Below the pieces are notes generated by a model. The model saw nothing but the letters and a program-made list of their open reading frames with translations, did not search any database and was not told where the DNA came from. Below, one piece after another: positions 47,701 to 57,870 of a DNA stretch of 64,000 nt. The stretch's first letter is position 1, and each line of letters begins with the position of its first letter. The DNA is from Muricea muricata. Lineage: Eukaryota > Cnidaria > Anthozoa > Malacalcyonacea > Plexauridae. The stretch lies in contig OY979717.1 in NCBI GenBank assembly GCA_963855995.1, forward strand, positions 69,672,354-69,736,353, written 5' to 3'. Both the position numbers and the translations under genes were made by a program.

Positions 47701-49615
47701 GGTGTCAAGTTTAATTAAATTCCGATTTTCAACGAGGGCTTAAGACTACAAAATTGATCTAAATTCAGTAATTCTTGCGCCAAAAATGTTGTGAAATCAC
47801 AATCTTTCCGAGTTCATTAAAATTTATTTAGGCTATGTGCACTTTAGTCACTTTGCAGTTTAAGGTGGTCGGCGCAGTGCACCATCAGGGGGGGGGGGAG
47901 AGTTCACTGGCATCGCACGGACGACTCCTGCCGGTGGAGCTCCAGTTGATGATTTTTTCAACTGTTCCCGTTCTCACCCCAAACAACAAGATAAATCGCA
48001 CTTCGTAGTGCGAGCCAGTGATCAAAACATCCTACAGATCGATCCATATAGTTTATAACTTACCATGATCATATAATTTTGCAACATATTTCGCTAATAT
48101 CAACACAATTTATTGAGATTGTTACCTAATTGTGAAATACGAGAATCTCGCTTCACGTGAACAAATTAAGATTATTTTGATTAGATGGTTGAAAAAGAAG
48201 CGCCACCACCACCAGAAAAGTTCGCAAATGGTCATCAATTTGAAATAGACGATGGTGTTGATGATGAAAAGCATATTGCACCAATGGCTTGGACTGTGAT
48301 CATAGGGGATACATTACATAACATTGCAGATGGAATTGCAATTGGTGTGGCATTTAGTGACAGTATTGTGGGTGGAGTTAGTACTTCTATTGCTGTCTTG
48401 TGTCATGAGGTACCACACGAACTGGGTAAGCAAGCAGATCGATGCTCGACAGATAGGAAAGCGCAGATTTTCCTGGGGCACCACCACAAAAGGGTTTGAC
48501 TGGACTTTGTGCATCTTGGGTGAACGACGAAACATTTTTGTGAGAAACATTGTTTCATATCAATGTGTTGTCATGTTACCCAGTGTGGGCAAACCAGGAA
48601 ACATTTTTACGAGAAACATTGTTTCCTATCAATGTTTTGTCATGTTTGCAATGTTGGCAAACTGGGAAACATTTTTGTGAAAAACTTTAGCTCATATAAA
48701 TCTGAAAATATTGCTTATATGTTTACACGAGTCCTAAAACATATTGATTGTTCACGTACATTAAGCGTAAGTAATTCACGTAAATTTAGCGTTGGATATG
48801 GACTAACGTTATCAATTTACGGTTAAGGTATAAGGGTGCCCCCCCCCAAGCACCCTCGCTTAATCTGCCACTGATATGTATACATGACATTGGGTTAACT
48901 AATAATATTTTCACTAAAAAGCGCCTGGGTATGAGACTGATCAAGAACAAAATGAACAAGGCAACTTAGGTTCAATTTTTAGTTCAGAGAGTTCCTTGAT
49001 ATTTTAGCCATTGGAAATATCTTCAGCTAACAGCTGATTCATTGTTGTTTCTCTTTAATGTTCTAATCAGGTGACTTCGTCGTGTTGTTATCGGCCGGGA
49101 TGAGTGTACGACAAGCAGTGATTGCAAACTTTGTCTCATCATGCTTCTGCTTTATGGGCCTTGTGTTCGGAAAATTGGTCGGTGAGATTGAAGAGGTCAG
49201 CCCTTGGATCCTTGGAGTTACTGGTGGATTTTTTCTTTATATTGCACTAACAAACAAGGTTGGTAAAGTATATCACCCAGTACATAATACCAGTTACCAT
49301 CATGTATTATAAAAATACCGATAGTATTATAAAAATACCGATAGTATTAAAAGGCATTGGACAATATTTATTTGTGGCAAATACAATGCAACCTTTAAAA
49401 GTAATGACTGTTTAAATTCTGCTTAACACAAAGTAACTCAGTTTACTAAATAATACGTTTCCACTGTTGTTTAGTTGCCTGAGCTGATGCACGTCACAGA
49501 ACAAAGTGACCAATCCAAGATTGCATTGTTCCTGCTACAGAATATTGGTATTATTGTTGGTTTTGTCGGAATGTTCTTTTTGGCGTACTACAAGAAAGAC
49601 ATCAATATTATTTAG
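35768..49615 (+). CDS. ZIP zinc/metal transporter, LIV-1 subfamily (SLC39A), ten exons
   Basis: Exons are 35768-36160, 39687-39953, 40863-41300, 41963-42149, 43852-44015, 44513-44641, 45166-45264, 48185-48425, 49071-49258 and 49475-49615. Phases close to 748 residues. ZIPs move Zn2+ (some also Fe or Mn) into the cytosol. Residues 1-23 are a signal peptide, followed by an Asn-rich stalk with seven N-glycosylation sequons. The ectodomain has three tandem A-B helical modules across exons 1-4. A furin-like RKKR lies at residues 326-329. The membrane part has VWGFGL (TM1), IGTLVGD...FHLLP (TM2), the HNIADG motif (TM4) and HEVPHELGD (TM5) that define LIV-1 metal-binding helices. The last helix is LLQNIGIIVGFVGMFFL, then a short tail. 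Intron 7 carries an antisense GPCR. Exon 7 codes for a Lys-rich loop and is the least certain. The human orthologue cannot be assigned. Confidence 0.9.
36161..39686. other. ZIP intron 1
   Basis: A 3.5-kb intron with donor AAG|GTAAAA and acceptor TTTATAG. It holds the CCCTAA-cored foldback element at 38093-38286 and no recognised gene. The 103-codon frame at 36652-36963 has no recognisable domain. Confidence 0.55.
38093..38286. mobile_element. Foldback MITE with telomere-like core in ZIP intron 1
   Basis: CGGCTGTTTTTCAAGATTCT, AGAACGAATC and CAGACGTTTATAAC at the left are mirrored at the right. The centre reads CCTTACCCTAACCCTTATCC. Confidence 0.75.
40323..40403. repeat. Short hairpin repeat in ZIP intron 2
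   Basis: ATTGTTCTCACCAC and GAGCCTCG at the left are mirrored by CGAGGCT and GTGGTGAGAACAAT at the right. Confidence 0.6.
40534..40588 (+). repeat. 28-bp tandem duplication in ZIP intron 2
   Basis: TTTGGTTATATATATTAATA and the variant TTTGGTCATATATATTAATA, each followed by AAAACA, lie directly next to each other. Confidence 0.7.
41577..41729. mobile_element. Foldback MITE in ZIP intron 3
   Basis: The left arm TAGCGAGGTTTAGCAAACAC and GACGCGACGTCAAAGA is mirrored at the right with one or two mismatches over about 64 bp. The whole element is 153 bp. The target duplication is unclear. Confidence 0.8.
42150..43851. other. ZIP intron 4
   Basis: A 1.7-kb intron, donor ACAG|GTGAGC and acceptor TTTCTAG. 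I see no gene and no repeat with clear ends. Confidence 0.5.
45500..45622 (-). repeat. Copy of the tRNA-associated foldback family in ZIP intron 7
   Basis: GGATGGTTCTGAAATAGAAT, CACTGCGCGTCCTCAAAGAC, GGCGTTAAGTC and TTGGATAAGACTCGCTACCA also occur, in the same order, at about 51783-51885 inside the LINE. This copy lacks the tRNA-like part. Confidence 0.75.
46032..46910 (-). CDS. Rhodopsin-class (class A) GPCR, intronless, nested antisense in ZIP intron 7
   Basis: A single exon gives 292 residues with seven hydrophobic segments and short termini. TM1 has the conserved FLNSVVI, TM2 LACYDLAVS, and TM3 ends in NVERYIAL, the DRY-box variant ERY used in G-protein coupling. TM6 (GCLFLFSLPSFIF) lacks the CWxP motif but keeps a proline. 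TM7 has NATFNCLIFF where most class A receptors have NPxxY. These departures are common in the large intronless receptor families of cnidarians, whose ligands are mostly unknown. It acts at the plasma membrane; the ligand cannot be read from the sequence. It lies wholly within an intron of the zinc transporter on the other strand, typical of a retroposed or expanded receptor family. Confidence 0.85.
   Translation of the reverse strand: MNLYFTINVVLLCILNILFTFTGIFLNSVVIISFWISSQLRRKTCYFMVFLLACYDLAVSSVNHPLLTVEVFMWYRREPDSFLSWQFVTYIRLALYSNSFITLLGMNVERYIALMFPFFHQKSVTRRRIFLAVVLTQLSFDLLLMMGFVQQNGTYRSILILLSHSLLLVSMAVLNYKLLKLARTMQRNVTVPACAVHSRVLENKKFSTQIKNISTCVLAVGCLFLFSLPSFIFTGLSITTVFSEETYTSFNLWECSLLTVNATFNCLIFFWKNNALRSEGKKVVKTFLCFLR
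46911..48184. other. Rest of ZIP intron 7 beyond the GPCR
   Basis: Holds one foldback repeat (47479-47651) and a run of 11 G at about 47889. No further gene is seen. Confidence 0.45.
47479..47651. mobile_element. Foldback MITE in ZIP intron 7
   Basis: GTGACGTAAATCCG pairs with CGGAATTTACGTCAC at the outside. CCTCCGCAGACGTTTTGTTTA pairs with TAAACAAAACGCCTGCAGAGG around a loop of 30 bp. Confidence 0.65.
48529..48690 (+). repeat. Tandem 69-bp repeat in ZIP intron 8
   Basis: About 2.3 copies of a unit containing GAAACATTTTTGTGAGAAAC, ATTGTTTCATATCAATG and TTGTCATG. The overlapping frames at 48324-48826 come from this repeat. Confidence 0.75.
49305..49350 (+). repeat. 22-bp tandem duplication in ZIP intron 9
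   Basis: ATTATAAAAATACCGATAGT occurs twice in a row and a third copy starts and fails. Confidence 0.7.
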
Positions 49616-51299
49616 AAAGACACTTCATATGTGCGAAATTACACCACTTATAAAGGAATTATATTTATATAAATATTAAATAGGGAAATGAATGCATTGT
49701 AATAACTTCTTTGGAGCATGAAAGAACACTTAAAATTCTATGCAAAAAAACAAAATCCTAGACTGATTCTAGCTGCTCTGTACATCATTCATATCGCAGA
49801 AAGTTTTCTGACGAATTTCACCAGTATACTAATATTAAATTATACTCAGTAATCTACAGGCTAGAAACAAAAAGTTGTATTTTCAATTGTTGTATATTGT
49901 ATTTGTTGCTTATTAGGATTTATTCTCATTAATTAATAATCATATTAAAATTTCAAATATATAACAAAACAAATATATCCAAACATAATTGTTAGAACTG
50001 TGTCCAGTTTCTTGAGCAAACTACCTCGCAGATGAATATTTGAATGAATTCAAATTTTTTTCAAATTTCCTAATAAATTCATGCATTCTTACCCTGTAAT
50101 AATTATCGCTTCTTCTACACCAGTCTAGTTCAATCATATTTGCCTCGGTCGTTTAGTACAAACTTTGTATACATATTATATGCACACGTGTAATATGTCA
50201 ATGTTGTTGATTCTACTCTGAGCGATATATCATGAACCTTAGATCATTACAGGCTCAAGAAACAGAGTTGCAAAAAGAGTTCAACCTTCCTCTGGGCAAA
50301 ATTTTCAAAGTTTGCAAACCTTACTGACAATATTGTAATTTTGGGCTTTCCAAACTGAAGACCAGAATGATTCTTGAGAATAAATCACTATTTTTTTCAG
50401 AAAGAAGGCATGATTTTTGGGATAGATCATCATCTATTAATTTCTGCGTCTACGTTGCTATAGAAACGTAACGCTATGTAAGCGATAAGTTTCTGACTGG
50501 GTGGCTGTGTTTGGTCAACGGATATGACGTATTTTGACGTCACGAGCTTACGAAATAAACGCTAACACTTAAAAGTATTTTAATTTTACCGACAATGCTC
50601 CGAAGTTGTAACAATATAACTCATGACGTTGGAGTTTATAATAGCGCTGCAAATGCAATCTTATCTGTGATGCAATGCAGTGTTCTTTGTTCGTTCGAAG
50701 GCAGTTCGAAAATGCGCCACCGCGCTATGCACCACGTTGGCATGTGCTTGGGCACTCCTAATATACTAATCTTTTTCACCGTAAAACAGAAAGAGTGTGT
50801 TGGGCTGAAACTGGAAAGTGAAGGATAAGGACATAATCTTGTAATTCTGAGGTCTGTTAACGAGTTTTCCTTTTTTATTTTCAAAAGGAAGGCATTTATT
50901 TATTCAATTTTTGGTGTTTTGCTTTCTGTATTATCTGAAATCCCGTTGAACTACGCAAGCACTCGCGTAATTCAATACGCTGTGTGCTGACGATATTTGA
51001 TTGCTGATAACGGATTTTATTGGCGCAATTTATTTGTCATCTTATTTGGCGCGAAATGGTTTTTATTCGACGTAAGAATTCTTTTATGGAAATATTTTTC
51101 ACCTGGATTTTAGTGTGGACTTTAGTTTATTTGCGTACGAATAAATCAGTGGCTGAACATACGCGGATTGAAAAAGAAACTTCAGAACATATCTCAATGG
51201 CAGCAGATCTTACAAATCTATCATACAGATACTGCTTAATTTGGACTTGAACGGGAGATCATATCCTTAGAAAATGCAAGGAAATATCGGTACGGTTTG
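49616..51299. other. Intergenic between the ZIP gene and the LINE
   Basis: An ATTAAA at about 49674 may serve ZIP polyadenylation. No gene is recognised. The LINE 5' part may begin before 51300 but cannot be delimited. Confidence 0.4.
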
Positions 51300-51343
51300 C
51301 AACTCGATGTTAAAGTCATCTTTTACTACTGATCCTACTCGCT

Positions 51344-51370
51344 GGTGATGTAGCCACTAATCCAGGTCCT
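51344..51370 (+). other. 2A-like ribosome-skipping motif in the LINE
   Basis: The codons read GDVATNPGP after a Leu/Ile-rich stretch. The 2A consensus is D-[VI]-E-x-N-P-G-P, so the Glu is replaced by Ala. 2A sequences near the N-terminus of endonuclease-type LINEs of aquatic animals are established. Activity of this variant is unknown. Confidence 0.6.
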
Positions 51371-51621
51371 CCTAAATCTGGAAGAAATTTTGCTAATTGT
51401 CTCGTTATTAATGCTGGTAGGCTGAAAAGTCGACATATTGTAAATGGCAGAAAGGTTTGTCACCTCTCATGTTTCCAAGATTTGGTTTATTCGGAGCAAG
51501 CTGATCTCATCTGGGTTACAGAAACGTGGTTGACGGATGATGTTGACAACTGTGAAATACTTAATAATAGTTACACCATTTACAGAAAAGATCGGATAAC
51601 ACGACAGGGTGGAGATGTCAT

Positions 51622-52018
51622 AAAAAAAACTAGATTCATATTAATCTGACACTGCAGAGAACAACGAAAAATTCGTTGTTTCGAGCGGGTTCGAACTCGC
51701 ATCTTTGGGTTTATCGAGTCAACTGGGATTGGTAGCGAGTCTTATCCAATTTAAGTGCACGAAATATTTTCATATCTCTGAGGATGGTTCTGAAATCGAA
51801 TTGAAACACTGCGCGTCCTCAAAGACAAGCGTTAAGTCGTCACGAAAATATTTCGTGCACTTAAATTGGATAAGACTCGCTACCAATCCCAGTTGACTCG
51901 ATAGCTCAATTGGTAGAGCGGCGGTCTAGAAACCCGAAGATGCGAGTTCGAATCCCGCTCGAGACAACGAATTTTTCGTTGTTCTCTGCAGTGTCAGATT
52001 AATATGAATCTAGTTTTT
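51622..52018. mobile_element. Foldback element carrying a tRNA-like sequence, inserted in the LINE
   Basis: The arms AAACTAGATTCATATTAATC, ACAACGAAAAATTCGTTGT, GATTGGTAGCGAGTCTTATC and GTGCACGAAATATTTTC are mirrored around a centre with the CACTGCGCGTCCTC segment. The right arm has a complete tRNA-like domain; in the left arm about 30 bp of it is missing. It splits the LINE endonuclease between DV and the following GGVMLAV. The LINE frame before and after is the same. Confidence 0.75.
51895..51965 (+). other. tRNA-like sequence (SINE or tRNA pseudogene)
   Basis: It has an A box (TAGCTCAATTGGTAGAGCG), a B box (GAGTTCGAATCC), a perfect D stem GCTC/GAGC, six of seven acceptor pairs and four of five T-stem pairs. 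The anticodon stem is poor. It sits in a repeat arm, so it is treated as a polymerase III-derived repeat rather than a working tRNA gene. Confidence 0.6.
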
Positions 52019-52051
52019 CATATCTCTGAGGATGGTTGAAATGGCGGTGTC

Positions 52052-53969
52052 ATGCTGGCAGTAAAAGCCAGTTCCTTTAATTCATCAAGGGAAATTGAAG
52101 ATTTTAACGGTAACATTGAGGTAGTCTCATGTGAAATTATTACTAACTCAAATCTGAAGTACGCAATCTGCTGTTGCTACAGACCTCCCAATGTAGATTC
52201 ATCTTGGTTAGAAGAATTTAATTCTTTTCTAGTTCAACTTACATTTCGTTATCGCAACATCATAATTCGTGGTGATTTTAACTTTCCAAAAATCAGCTGG
52301 TACGAACATGCAAGTGTTACCGGCAGCAACGAAACTGAGTTTATTGAAGAATTAAATGACTTCTACTTTACTCAAGTTAACACCTCACACACAAGAGGAG
52401 AACATATACTGGACCTCATAATCAGTAATGCTCCAGATCAGATTCTCAACATTACAACCCTAAATCCTATCGATTCAGGCTTATTCACCGACTACTACGC
52501 AATTGAATTCATCCTCACAAAGCATCCATCAAAGTGGCTTCGACAATTAACCGCACTGTCTTTGATTATCGTAGAGCGGACATGGATGGTTTACGCACAG
52601 CATTGGATGGAGCAAATCTTTCAAATTGCATTGAATCTGATGACATCAATGATTGTTGGATGAAATGGAGGGCGAATTTTCTCAGCGTGGTTAAAACTTA
52701 CATACCTACAAAAAAGATCAAAGGGCGAAATTTCCCTCCCTGGATGAATGGAAACATCATGTATGAAATAAGAAAGAAGGAAGCAGTGCAGAAAAAGTTG
52801 AAATCATCCACTTCAGACAACCTGAATAATAGATTTAAACAGTTACGAGCCAATGTAAAGAAAGTTATCCGTGAGAGCCGATCGAAATTCTTCAGTTCCC
52901 TAAACACCACCTTCCAAACAAACCCAAAGCGATTTTGATCAATTTTCAAATTAAAGAACAAACAATCCAGTGTCTCAAGTGTCATGTCCATGAAACGTGG
53001 TACCGAAAGTAAGACAAATCTACATAAAGTTTCTACACCCACAGCTATTGCAAATTTATTCAACACCTACTTCACTTCAATGTTTAATGACGATAATACA
53101 GAAAACATCCTTGCATCTGCATGTTTAACATCTCCTGACGTAGATTGTTCATATATTCAACTGACAACAGATGAAATTATAACCACATTACTATATTTAT
53201 ACACAACTAAAGCAACAGGACCAGATGGTATTCCATCTCGGTTACTGAAAGAAACTGCGTGGCAGATCGAACCTTCTTTAACGCAACTCTTTAACAAATC
53301 GTTGAACGTAGGAAAAATACCGAATGAATGGAAGTTGTCAAATATTGTTCCTATACATAAGAAAGGAAAGAAAGAACATGTGGAGAACTATAGGCCTATC
53401 TCTATTCTTTGCATAACATCAAAAGTGTTGGAACGCTGTATCTTGAGAAACATTCGTGACCATTGATCGACAAAAATCAATGTGGTTTCATCCGGGGAAA
53501 GTCGTATACCACCCAACTATTGGAAGTATTGGACCAAATTGGTTCCTACTTGGATGCAAACAATCAAACTGACATCATACATATGGACATGTCCAAAGCT
53601 TTTGAAAGAGTTAACCACCAACTTCTTATATCTAAGTTGAAAAATCGCTTTGGCATTACTGGTAAACTTCTTGCTTGGTTCGAGTCCTACCTGCTGAATC
53701 GGAAACAACGCGTTACAGTTGATGGACCAACATCAATGGAAAGAGCTGTCCTCTCCGGTGTCCCCCAGGGATCTATACTTGGACCTATCTTGTTCTTACT
53801 TTATGTGAATGACTTACCGGCTGTAGTGAAACAATCACAAATTGCTTCATTTGCCGACGACACTAAACTATTCAAGAGCATTCAGTCGCCCTTGGATACA
53901 CAGTTGCTACAGGAAGACCTAAGCAGTTTAGAACGCTGGTCCATTAGTTCAGGATTAAAATTTAACTAG
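52052..53969 (+). pseudogene. LINE endonuclease-reverse transcriptase, broken frame
   Basis: Open pieces are 52052-52663, 52534-52938, 52984-53466 and 53463-53969. Frame changes occur near 52530 and 53463, with in-frame stops at 52936-52938 and 53967-53969. The endonuclease has GDFNFP and, after the central loop, HILDLIIS. The reverse transcriptase has TGPDGIPSRLLK, ENYRPISIL, MDMSKAFERV, GVPQGSILGP and the catalytic FADD. The enzyme would nick the target and copy the element RNA. The separate C-terminus lies at 57004-57616, beyond the hAT insertion, itself broken near 57275. Confidence 0.85.
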
Positions 53970-55937
53970 GAAAAGTGCAAATTCTTACGTGTGACAAAAA
54001 AAATCAAACCCCATCTAGCAGCAATACACATTAAAAGGAAAGAGTCTGGAAGTGTCAGAATATCAGAAAGACCTTGGCGTTTACAATAGTACCTTAACGT
54101 GGTCGGACCAAACACATAATGAGTGTATGAAAGTGAACAGAATGCTCGCTTTCCTAAGTGGGTCTGCAGCGAATGAAGTGGACATTAATACCTGCCGGAC
54201 ATAATACCTAGCTAGCACTTGTTCGATCAAAGTTAGGATATGCGACTCGGGTATGGTCCCCACAATCCATAAATTTAGTTTCAAGGATGGAACGCGTCAG
54301 GGGCGGATCCAGACTGATGCAACTGATGCGAATGCATCAGTCAGAATTTTTTAAGCTTAGAAGCATGTTGAAGCATAACAATAATAGCATTTTGACTGTA
54401 AAGGACACAAATCGCAGTTCTTCCATATTATTTCAAAATGAAATACGTAGTAAAACCATATTTCTTGAATTAACTCGAAAGTCGTGTTAACAGACGCGAA
54501 TGCCGTCCAAAAAGCGAGTTCCTAAACTTATACGATATCTTGTCGGCGTACAAATCTCGCGATTGCATTCGCCAAATATGTCGGCAATTTGTTGGAACTT
54601 GGAAGTGCTCCATTGCGCTACTACAGCTCAGTGGAAGCATAATTTTACGTCACGTTGGGAAAGAGTGCATCACTACGTCACGTTGGGGAAAAAAGTGCAT
54701 CAGTGATGCATCAGTCCCGAGTCTTTTTGGCCGAGTTTCCCCAACGACACGTCATAAAAACCATTGTTCTCATGCCTACGTAACGTTGGGAAATGGATGC
54801 TGACTGATGCATTAGCCCGCGATCAAAATAATGCGCTTGTGACTGATGCATTTCGCCCGCAGTCAAGCGATTCTTTCGCCAGCGTTTCTCGAATCATCAT
54901 GGCAGAACGTATGCAAATTAACTACGACCTTTGTTCGTATCGTAGTTTCGAAATAACAAAGCTGTCGAATTCGACGCAGTGAAGAAAAACTGTGAAATGA
55001 AAGTTATTACAGATTTACAGCCATTGCACAGACGAAAATTTGGGATCCATTTCGAAGTGGAGAGCATGAAAGAGATCTTTATGCTGAATCGCTTGTCCCT
55101 ATGGCAACGTGGAGTAGATTAAAGTGAGTGTTATTAAATTATATATTGAGTATATGCAATAATTGTATTTACACTTTGTTTACGGTAGTAATAAATAGAT
55201 AATAGCACATTTTGATTATTTTGTTTTTATAAATCAACTATATAAATATAAAATGTGTGTGAAATTTATAGTTTATAAAACAGAGCATTGTTTAATATTT
55301 GAGGGGTATTTAGGGATATTCATTATCACTCAAGGTTAAGAGGAAACTGAGGTATGGTTAGATTATATGTATACTGGCCTAGGGTGAGCTGCAACATGCA
55401 ACCAACAGGCGTCAGCATTCACAGCAACCTGCAAACCTAACCACTTAGGCACTTACCAACCACGTAAGCCAGGTCAAAATTGAAAGGGATGCTACTACAA
55501 GCCATTGTTGACAAAATAATGTAAACAAGAGTGTCCTGTCAAGTGGGATAAAATATAACAATATTAAAGCAAAAGTGAAGTTCATTTCACTTACCATTCT
55601 AGACTGTGTTGTTATGTTGTTCAGGCGGCCTGAGTTTAGTGCGGTGCAACTTACAAGCTGACCTGTTTATTAATGATGAGTTAACTGAAAAGTACACACT
55701 GGTTACAATATATCTACATTATAATTATTGGGATAATAACATATGATGGGATAATAATATGTTATATTATGATATACATGTATAATATAGGCACTTGCAC
55801 TTGAAATAGAGGCAGAAGCCCAATATTATCCATTGTGATTGTAAACAAAGTAGTTTTGCCAGCCAAATAATTAGAGAGAATGAGATGTTAATTAATGATT
55901 GAATAGTCAATATAAAATGAACTTTATGCTTGATTTT

Positions 55938-56252
55938 TAGAATGGTCCAGTCATCCTGCTGCTGTTGGAATAATCTTTACTTTGAACATTTAACTTGATA
56001 ATCCAGTCATCCTGCTCTTGTTGGAATAATCTAAACTTTGAACATTTAACTTGATGATCCAGTCATCCTGCTCCTGTTGGAATAATCTTAACTTTGAACA
56101 TTTAACTTGATGATCCAGTCATCCTGCTGCTGTTAGAAAAATCTTAACTTTGAACATTTAACTTGATGATCCAGTCATTCTGCTGCTGTTGGAATAATCT
56201 TAACTTTGAACATTTAATTTGATGATCTAGTCATCCTGCTGCTGTTAGAACC
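55938..56252 (+). repeat. 56-bp tandem array inside the hAT-type element
   Basis: About 5.5 copies of a unit with GATCCAGTCATCCTGCTGCT, GTTGGAATAATCTTAAC and TTTGAACATTTAACTT, with few differences between copies. Confidence 0.9.
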
Positions 56253-56549
56253 CAACTCATTTTTTCTCTACTGCTCTAGTCCAAGCCAGTTTATTGAGAT
56301 ACAGGTAACAAAATCAATGCGTGGTATAACTTAGGCCTGTCACGTTCCACTCAGCGATAGTGCTGTTTTTCCTGCTTTGCTGATTTTTACTTGCTATAAG
56401 TCAGTACCAAAGTGCGTTTTTTATTCACTTGTTATCAGCTAAATGTGTGTAATCGATTCATAATTATGGAACATTTTCAATAAAACGACTCAAATAAACC
56501 TCTCTTTCAAATGTAGCATGTATGTCTTTGAAACATTTTTAGCTGGTAT

Positions 56550-56660
56550 ACACTGGAACGCTTTGGAACGCATTTTGGAACGCGTCCGGAATGTAAATGG
56601 AACGCATTCATAACGCAAATGGAGCGCGTTCGGAACGCAAATGGAACGCGAACGCAGTGT
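56550..56660 (+). repeat. Clustered TGGAACGC repeats near the hAT right end
   Basis: TGGAACGC or a close variant occurs about seven times in 110 bp, spaced irregularly by 10-20 bp. One copy extends to GGAACGCGTCC, the same sequence as the target site outside the element. Confidence 0.65.
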
Positions 56661-57832
56661 TAGGTTATTTCTGAGCAGTATTGTAAGATGCAAGTTTAGT
56701 TTTGTTATTAGCATATGAAAAGTAATTTAACTTCATTTGTTAAATGTTGCATGATTATATTGCTTTCCGAAATTTAAGTACGAAATTTCAAACCCATTTT
56801 TTTTAGAAAATTCAGTATTTTTTTCAAAATTTTGGAGTCAAAATTTTAATAAAAAGTGCGCTCAGAACGCTGGAAATCGCATTTCCGAGGCCCTAGATTT
56901 CAAAATTTTCCGGGGGAGGATACCCCCGGACCCCTCTACTTATGCGAGGTTTTGAAGTTATGCATCAGTCAGTCCAAACACTGGATCCGCCCCTGGAACG
57001 CGTCCAACGCAGAGCTACAAAATTTGTCCTAGACCTGCCGTTTCAGTGCACGGAAACATATAAGGAGAGACTCATCTCTCCTGACTTATTACCAATCTCT
57101 TACTGGCATGAGTTTCTGGACTTGATGTTCTTTTATAAAGCTATATCTGGATTAGTGCTTGTATCAAGAGATGTCCTACCCAAGCAAATCAACCTATCTA
57201 GAGTTACCCAATCAAGTGCAGACTCGAGTGTTCTGCCATTCCGTCCTCGACAATGTAAGACTTCAACTTTCTAAAGATCATTCTTTATACGGACACTCCG
57301 AAGTTATTGTAGTAATTGAGTTCAGTAATTAACAAATACCTTACAGCGATTTATAAGTAAGCTGAAAATGTAAACAAGTTTGATTGACAGTTGTTGAAAT
57401 ATATGTATTCTATATATCCTACAGTTATAACACCCTGCCAGACGAGTTGAGAAGAAAAGATCTACCCTTGACTCTCTTCAAATCGAAGCTGCTCCAATAT
57501 TATCACGACGCAGTTAAAAATGTTTATAACATAAATGATCCTAGGATATGGAAATCCGTGTGCTTAAAACGCAACGCACCACGTAAACTTGTTCAACCAC
57601 TTATGCGTTGTTTCTAGAACGTATAACATGCAGTTCTAGTTTATATTTTTGCAAGTCCTTGTTCGTATGCATGCACCAAGGGCCCACAGTAATTGGTTCT
57701 AAGCTGTTGTGGTGTCCCTGCCTTCTGTCTTCATGCAGTATCTGTGTTTGTTTGTGAATGTTCTTGTTTGCGTCTGTTGTTGTTTGCGTTTGTTCTTGTA
57801 CTTAAATAATTTATGTTGATGTTGGCGAAGCA

Positions 57833-57866
57833 TAATAAATAAATAAATAAATAAAAATAAATAAAT
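57833..57866 (+). repeat. ATAA microsatellite tail of the LINE
   Basis: AATAAATAAATAAATAAATA followed by AAAATAAATAAAT closes the LINE at its 3' end. Confidence 0.8.
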
Positions 57867-57870
57867 TCGT

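Larger units (their letters stand above)
54298..56995. mobile_element. hAT-type DNA element, 2.7 kb, 8-bp target duplication
   Basis: The ends are CAGGGGCGGATCCAG and CTGGATCCGCCCCTG, and the 8-bp GAACGCGT flanks both sides (54290-54297 and 56996-57003). Removing it joins the LINE coding sequence around the same target. Subterminal GACTGATGCAT motifs recur at 54310-54335, 54705, 54800, 54840 and 56960, and CACGTTGGGAAA near 54650 recurs, as expected of transposase-binding sites. No transposase domain is recognisable, so it is non-autonomous. It contains a 56-bp tandem array. Confidence 0.85.
51300..57870 (+). mobile_element. Decayed non-LTR retrotransposon (jockey superfamily, CR1/L2-like)
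   Basis: In order: a hydrophobic stretch and a 2A-like GDVATNPGP at 51344-51370; an endonuclease (EEP) N-terminus at about 51440-51620 (LIWVTETWLTDD) that continues at 52060-52520 (CCYRPPN, IIIRGDFNFP, HILDLIISNA); reverse transcriptase at 52990-53970; the ORF C-terminus at 57004-57616; and a 3' tail of (ATAAATA)n at about 57833-57866. It is interrupted by a foldback element (about 51622-52018) and a hAT-type element (54298-56995). Frameshifts and stops make it inactive. The clade is inferred from motif style and the tail. Confidence 0.85.

Noticed and set aside
51895-51965. Functional tRNA gene
   Set aside because: The anticodon stem is poor, one acceptor pair fails and the sequence lies in a repeat arm.
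54500-54982. Short frames inside the hAT-type element as transposase
   Set aside because: They contain no BED finger, RNase H-like or dimerisation signature and overlap one another in different frames.
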